The notes under the pieces: generated by a model
What the model was told of the DNA's origin: nothing
The model's input: only the letters and a program-made list of their open reading frames with translations
Database searches by the model: none
Shown: in pieces, positions 5,447 to 6,233 of the stretch
Layout: the number at the start of each line of letters is the position of its first letter
Numbering within the stretch: the first letter of the stretch is position 1
Source: an uncultured Flavobacterium sp.
GTDB taxonomy: Bacteria > Bacteroidota > Bacteroidia > Flavobacteriales > Flavobacteriaceae
Assembly (NCBI RefSeq): GCF_937967675.1
Contig: NZ_CALBSN010000155.1
Span: forward strand, 1-6,233
DNA length: 6,233 nt
Direction of reading: 5' to 3'
Program-made: the position numbers and the translations under genes

Positions 5447-5470
5447 AAAAAAATCCCAAAATTGGGATTT
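5445..5470 (-). terminator. Intrinsic terminator of the SPOR-domain gene
   Basis: AAATCCCA (5451-5458) and TGGGATTT (5463-5470) form an 8-bp perfect stem with a four-base loop. In the minus-strand transcript the stem merges into a run of nine U (5453-5445). It lies 29 bases after the SPOR gene stop, in an otherwise AT-rich spacer (5471-5499) with no other visible element. The stem has only three G-C pairs but the U-run is strong. Confidence 0.75.
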
Positions 5471-5499
5471 CAATAATTTTTATACAAAATGTTAAAAAT

Positions 5500-6233
5500 T
5501 TATTCGATTAATAACCAAGCCTCTGCATTGTGCGATTTTTGAATGTTTTTTCTTTCCGTTTGAGCCTCGTTTAAGTTTTTGAAACTTCCATAAACCACAG
5601 GATATAAATTGTGTTTGTTTATAGGAAGCATCTTAGCATTTTCAAAACCTGCTGCTTTTAATTCGGCAATAGCTTTGTTAGCATTCACTTCACTTCTATA
5701 AGCACCAGCAACTAAATGATAAGGCATTTTTTCTTCAACCGGAGCCGCTACACTTAATTCAACGGCTTCAACCGGAGCGCTAATTACAAAAGTCGCTTCT
5801 TGAATTTGTTGTTGTACTTTTTCTTGTACGTTTTTCTGAACCGCTAAAGTTTTAGTCTCAATTTGTTGATCGTAATACGTTTTATATCCAAAACCACCAG
5901 CGCCCAACATCACCACAAAAATAGCAGCATATTTCAAATACGAGTAATCTCTTTTTCTTTCAGGAGTAAAAATAATAGGAGCCTTTTCTTCCAAAGCTTC
6001 TACTTCTTGTTTTAAAACTTCTCTTGTAATTTCTGGAGAAACAAAAGGAGTTAATCCAAAAGAATCTGTTAAATAATTTACTGTATTCGCTGGTTCAAAA
6101 ACCCAATTCATTTCATTGTTCACCGAAATCTCGCCAATGTTTTTCAATACCACACGATTGCGGTTTTGCAACAAATACGTCCATTCGTTCACCACATCAC
6201 CAATTTTGATTACCGCTAATTCGTAGGACATTT
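5500..6233 (-). CDS. SPOR-domain membrane protein with N-terminal CCDC81/HU-like segment (5' end outside window)
   Basis: The 243 codons from the first visible ATG (6231) give, in order: a basic and mixed segment (residues 1-60) with VVLKNIGEISVNNEMNWVF, a Pro/Glu linker (65-95) with FVSPEITREV, one membrane span (about 99-118, YAAIFVVMLGAGGFGYKTYY), a Gln-rich possible coiled coil (121-147), an Ala/Pro/Glu linker, and a C-terminal SPOR domain (170-243) that binds denuded peptidoglycan in the periplasm. The topology is cytoplasmic N terminus and periplasmic C terminus. Related flavobacterial proteins, as I recall them, carry an HU/CCDC81-type DNA-binding-like domain of which residues 1-60 here would be only the second part. 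The Met at 6231 is therefore probably internal and the gene continues past the window edge. The gene ends with its own terminator before the thioesterase gene. Confidence 0.85.
   Translation of the reverse strand, partial: MSYELAVIKIGDVVNEWTYLLQNRNRVVLKNIGEISVNNEMNWVFEPANTVNYLTDSFGLTPFVSPEITREVLKQEVEALEEKAPIIFTPERKRDYSYLKYAAIFVVMLGAGGFGYKTYYDQQIETKTLAVQKNVQEKVQQQIQEATFVISAPVEAVELSVAAPVEEKMPYHLVAGAYRSEVNANKAIAELKAAGFENAKMLPINKHNLYPVVYGSFKNLNEAQTERKNIQKSHNAEAWLLIE

Noticed and set aside
5402..5473. 24-residue hydrophobic N-terminal extension of the thioesterase, resembling a signal peptide
   Set aside because: It translates the upstream hairpin, T-run and promoter boxes. Family members begin near ATG 5401 and the enzyme is cytoplasmic.

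Overview
The window looks like core chromosome of a Bacteroidota bacterium of the Flavobacterium type. Three things point there: the low G+C (about 35% in the coding blocks I sampled by hand), the protein families (a DUF6427-type membrane protein, DUF4254, a probable CCDC81/HU-plus-SPOR protein, a flavobacterial-type uracil phosphoribosyltransferase), and several matches to the flavobacterial promoter consensus TTG-N17-23-TAnnTTTG instead of a sigma-70 type -35/-10. Genus is inferred from memory of these families; no search was run.

Layout, left to right. At the extreme left a perfect consensus promoter points leftward, out of the window, towards a start codon of which only about three codons are visible. 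Rightward from there runs a 309-residue polytopic membrane protein (DUF6427-like). It meets upp (uracil salvage) tail to tail with a 6-bp overlap. upp is divergent from a two-gene unit, DUF4254 protein followed by a family 9 glycosyltransferase, which probably works in surface polysaccharide or LPS assembly. That unit ends in a hairpin that can serve as a terminator from both sides.

The right half is all on the minus strand, transcribed right to left: a SPOR-domain protein with an N-terminal DNA-binding-like segment (5' end outside the window), a single-hotdog acyl-CoA thioesterase, a PaaE-like FAD/NAD(P)/2Fe-2S reductase, and a very AT-rich putative small lipoprotein whose start overlaps the reductase stop. 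Each of the first two genes ends in a good intrinsic terminator, and in both cases the terminator DNA is also part of the next gene's predicted promoter. The thioesterase and reductase therefore look like separate compact transcription units and not one operon.

I see no tRNA, rRNA, CRISPR, insertion sequence or phage gene, and no gene-free stretch above 300 bases. Nothing here convincingly forms a new defence or mobile system. The most interesting items are the fused terminator/promoter junctions, the uncharacterised DUF4254-glycosyltransferase pair, the DNA-binding/peptidoglycan-binding membrane protein at the right edge, and the compositionally odd lipoprotein.
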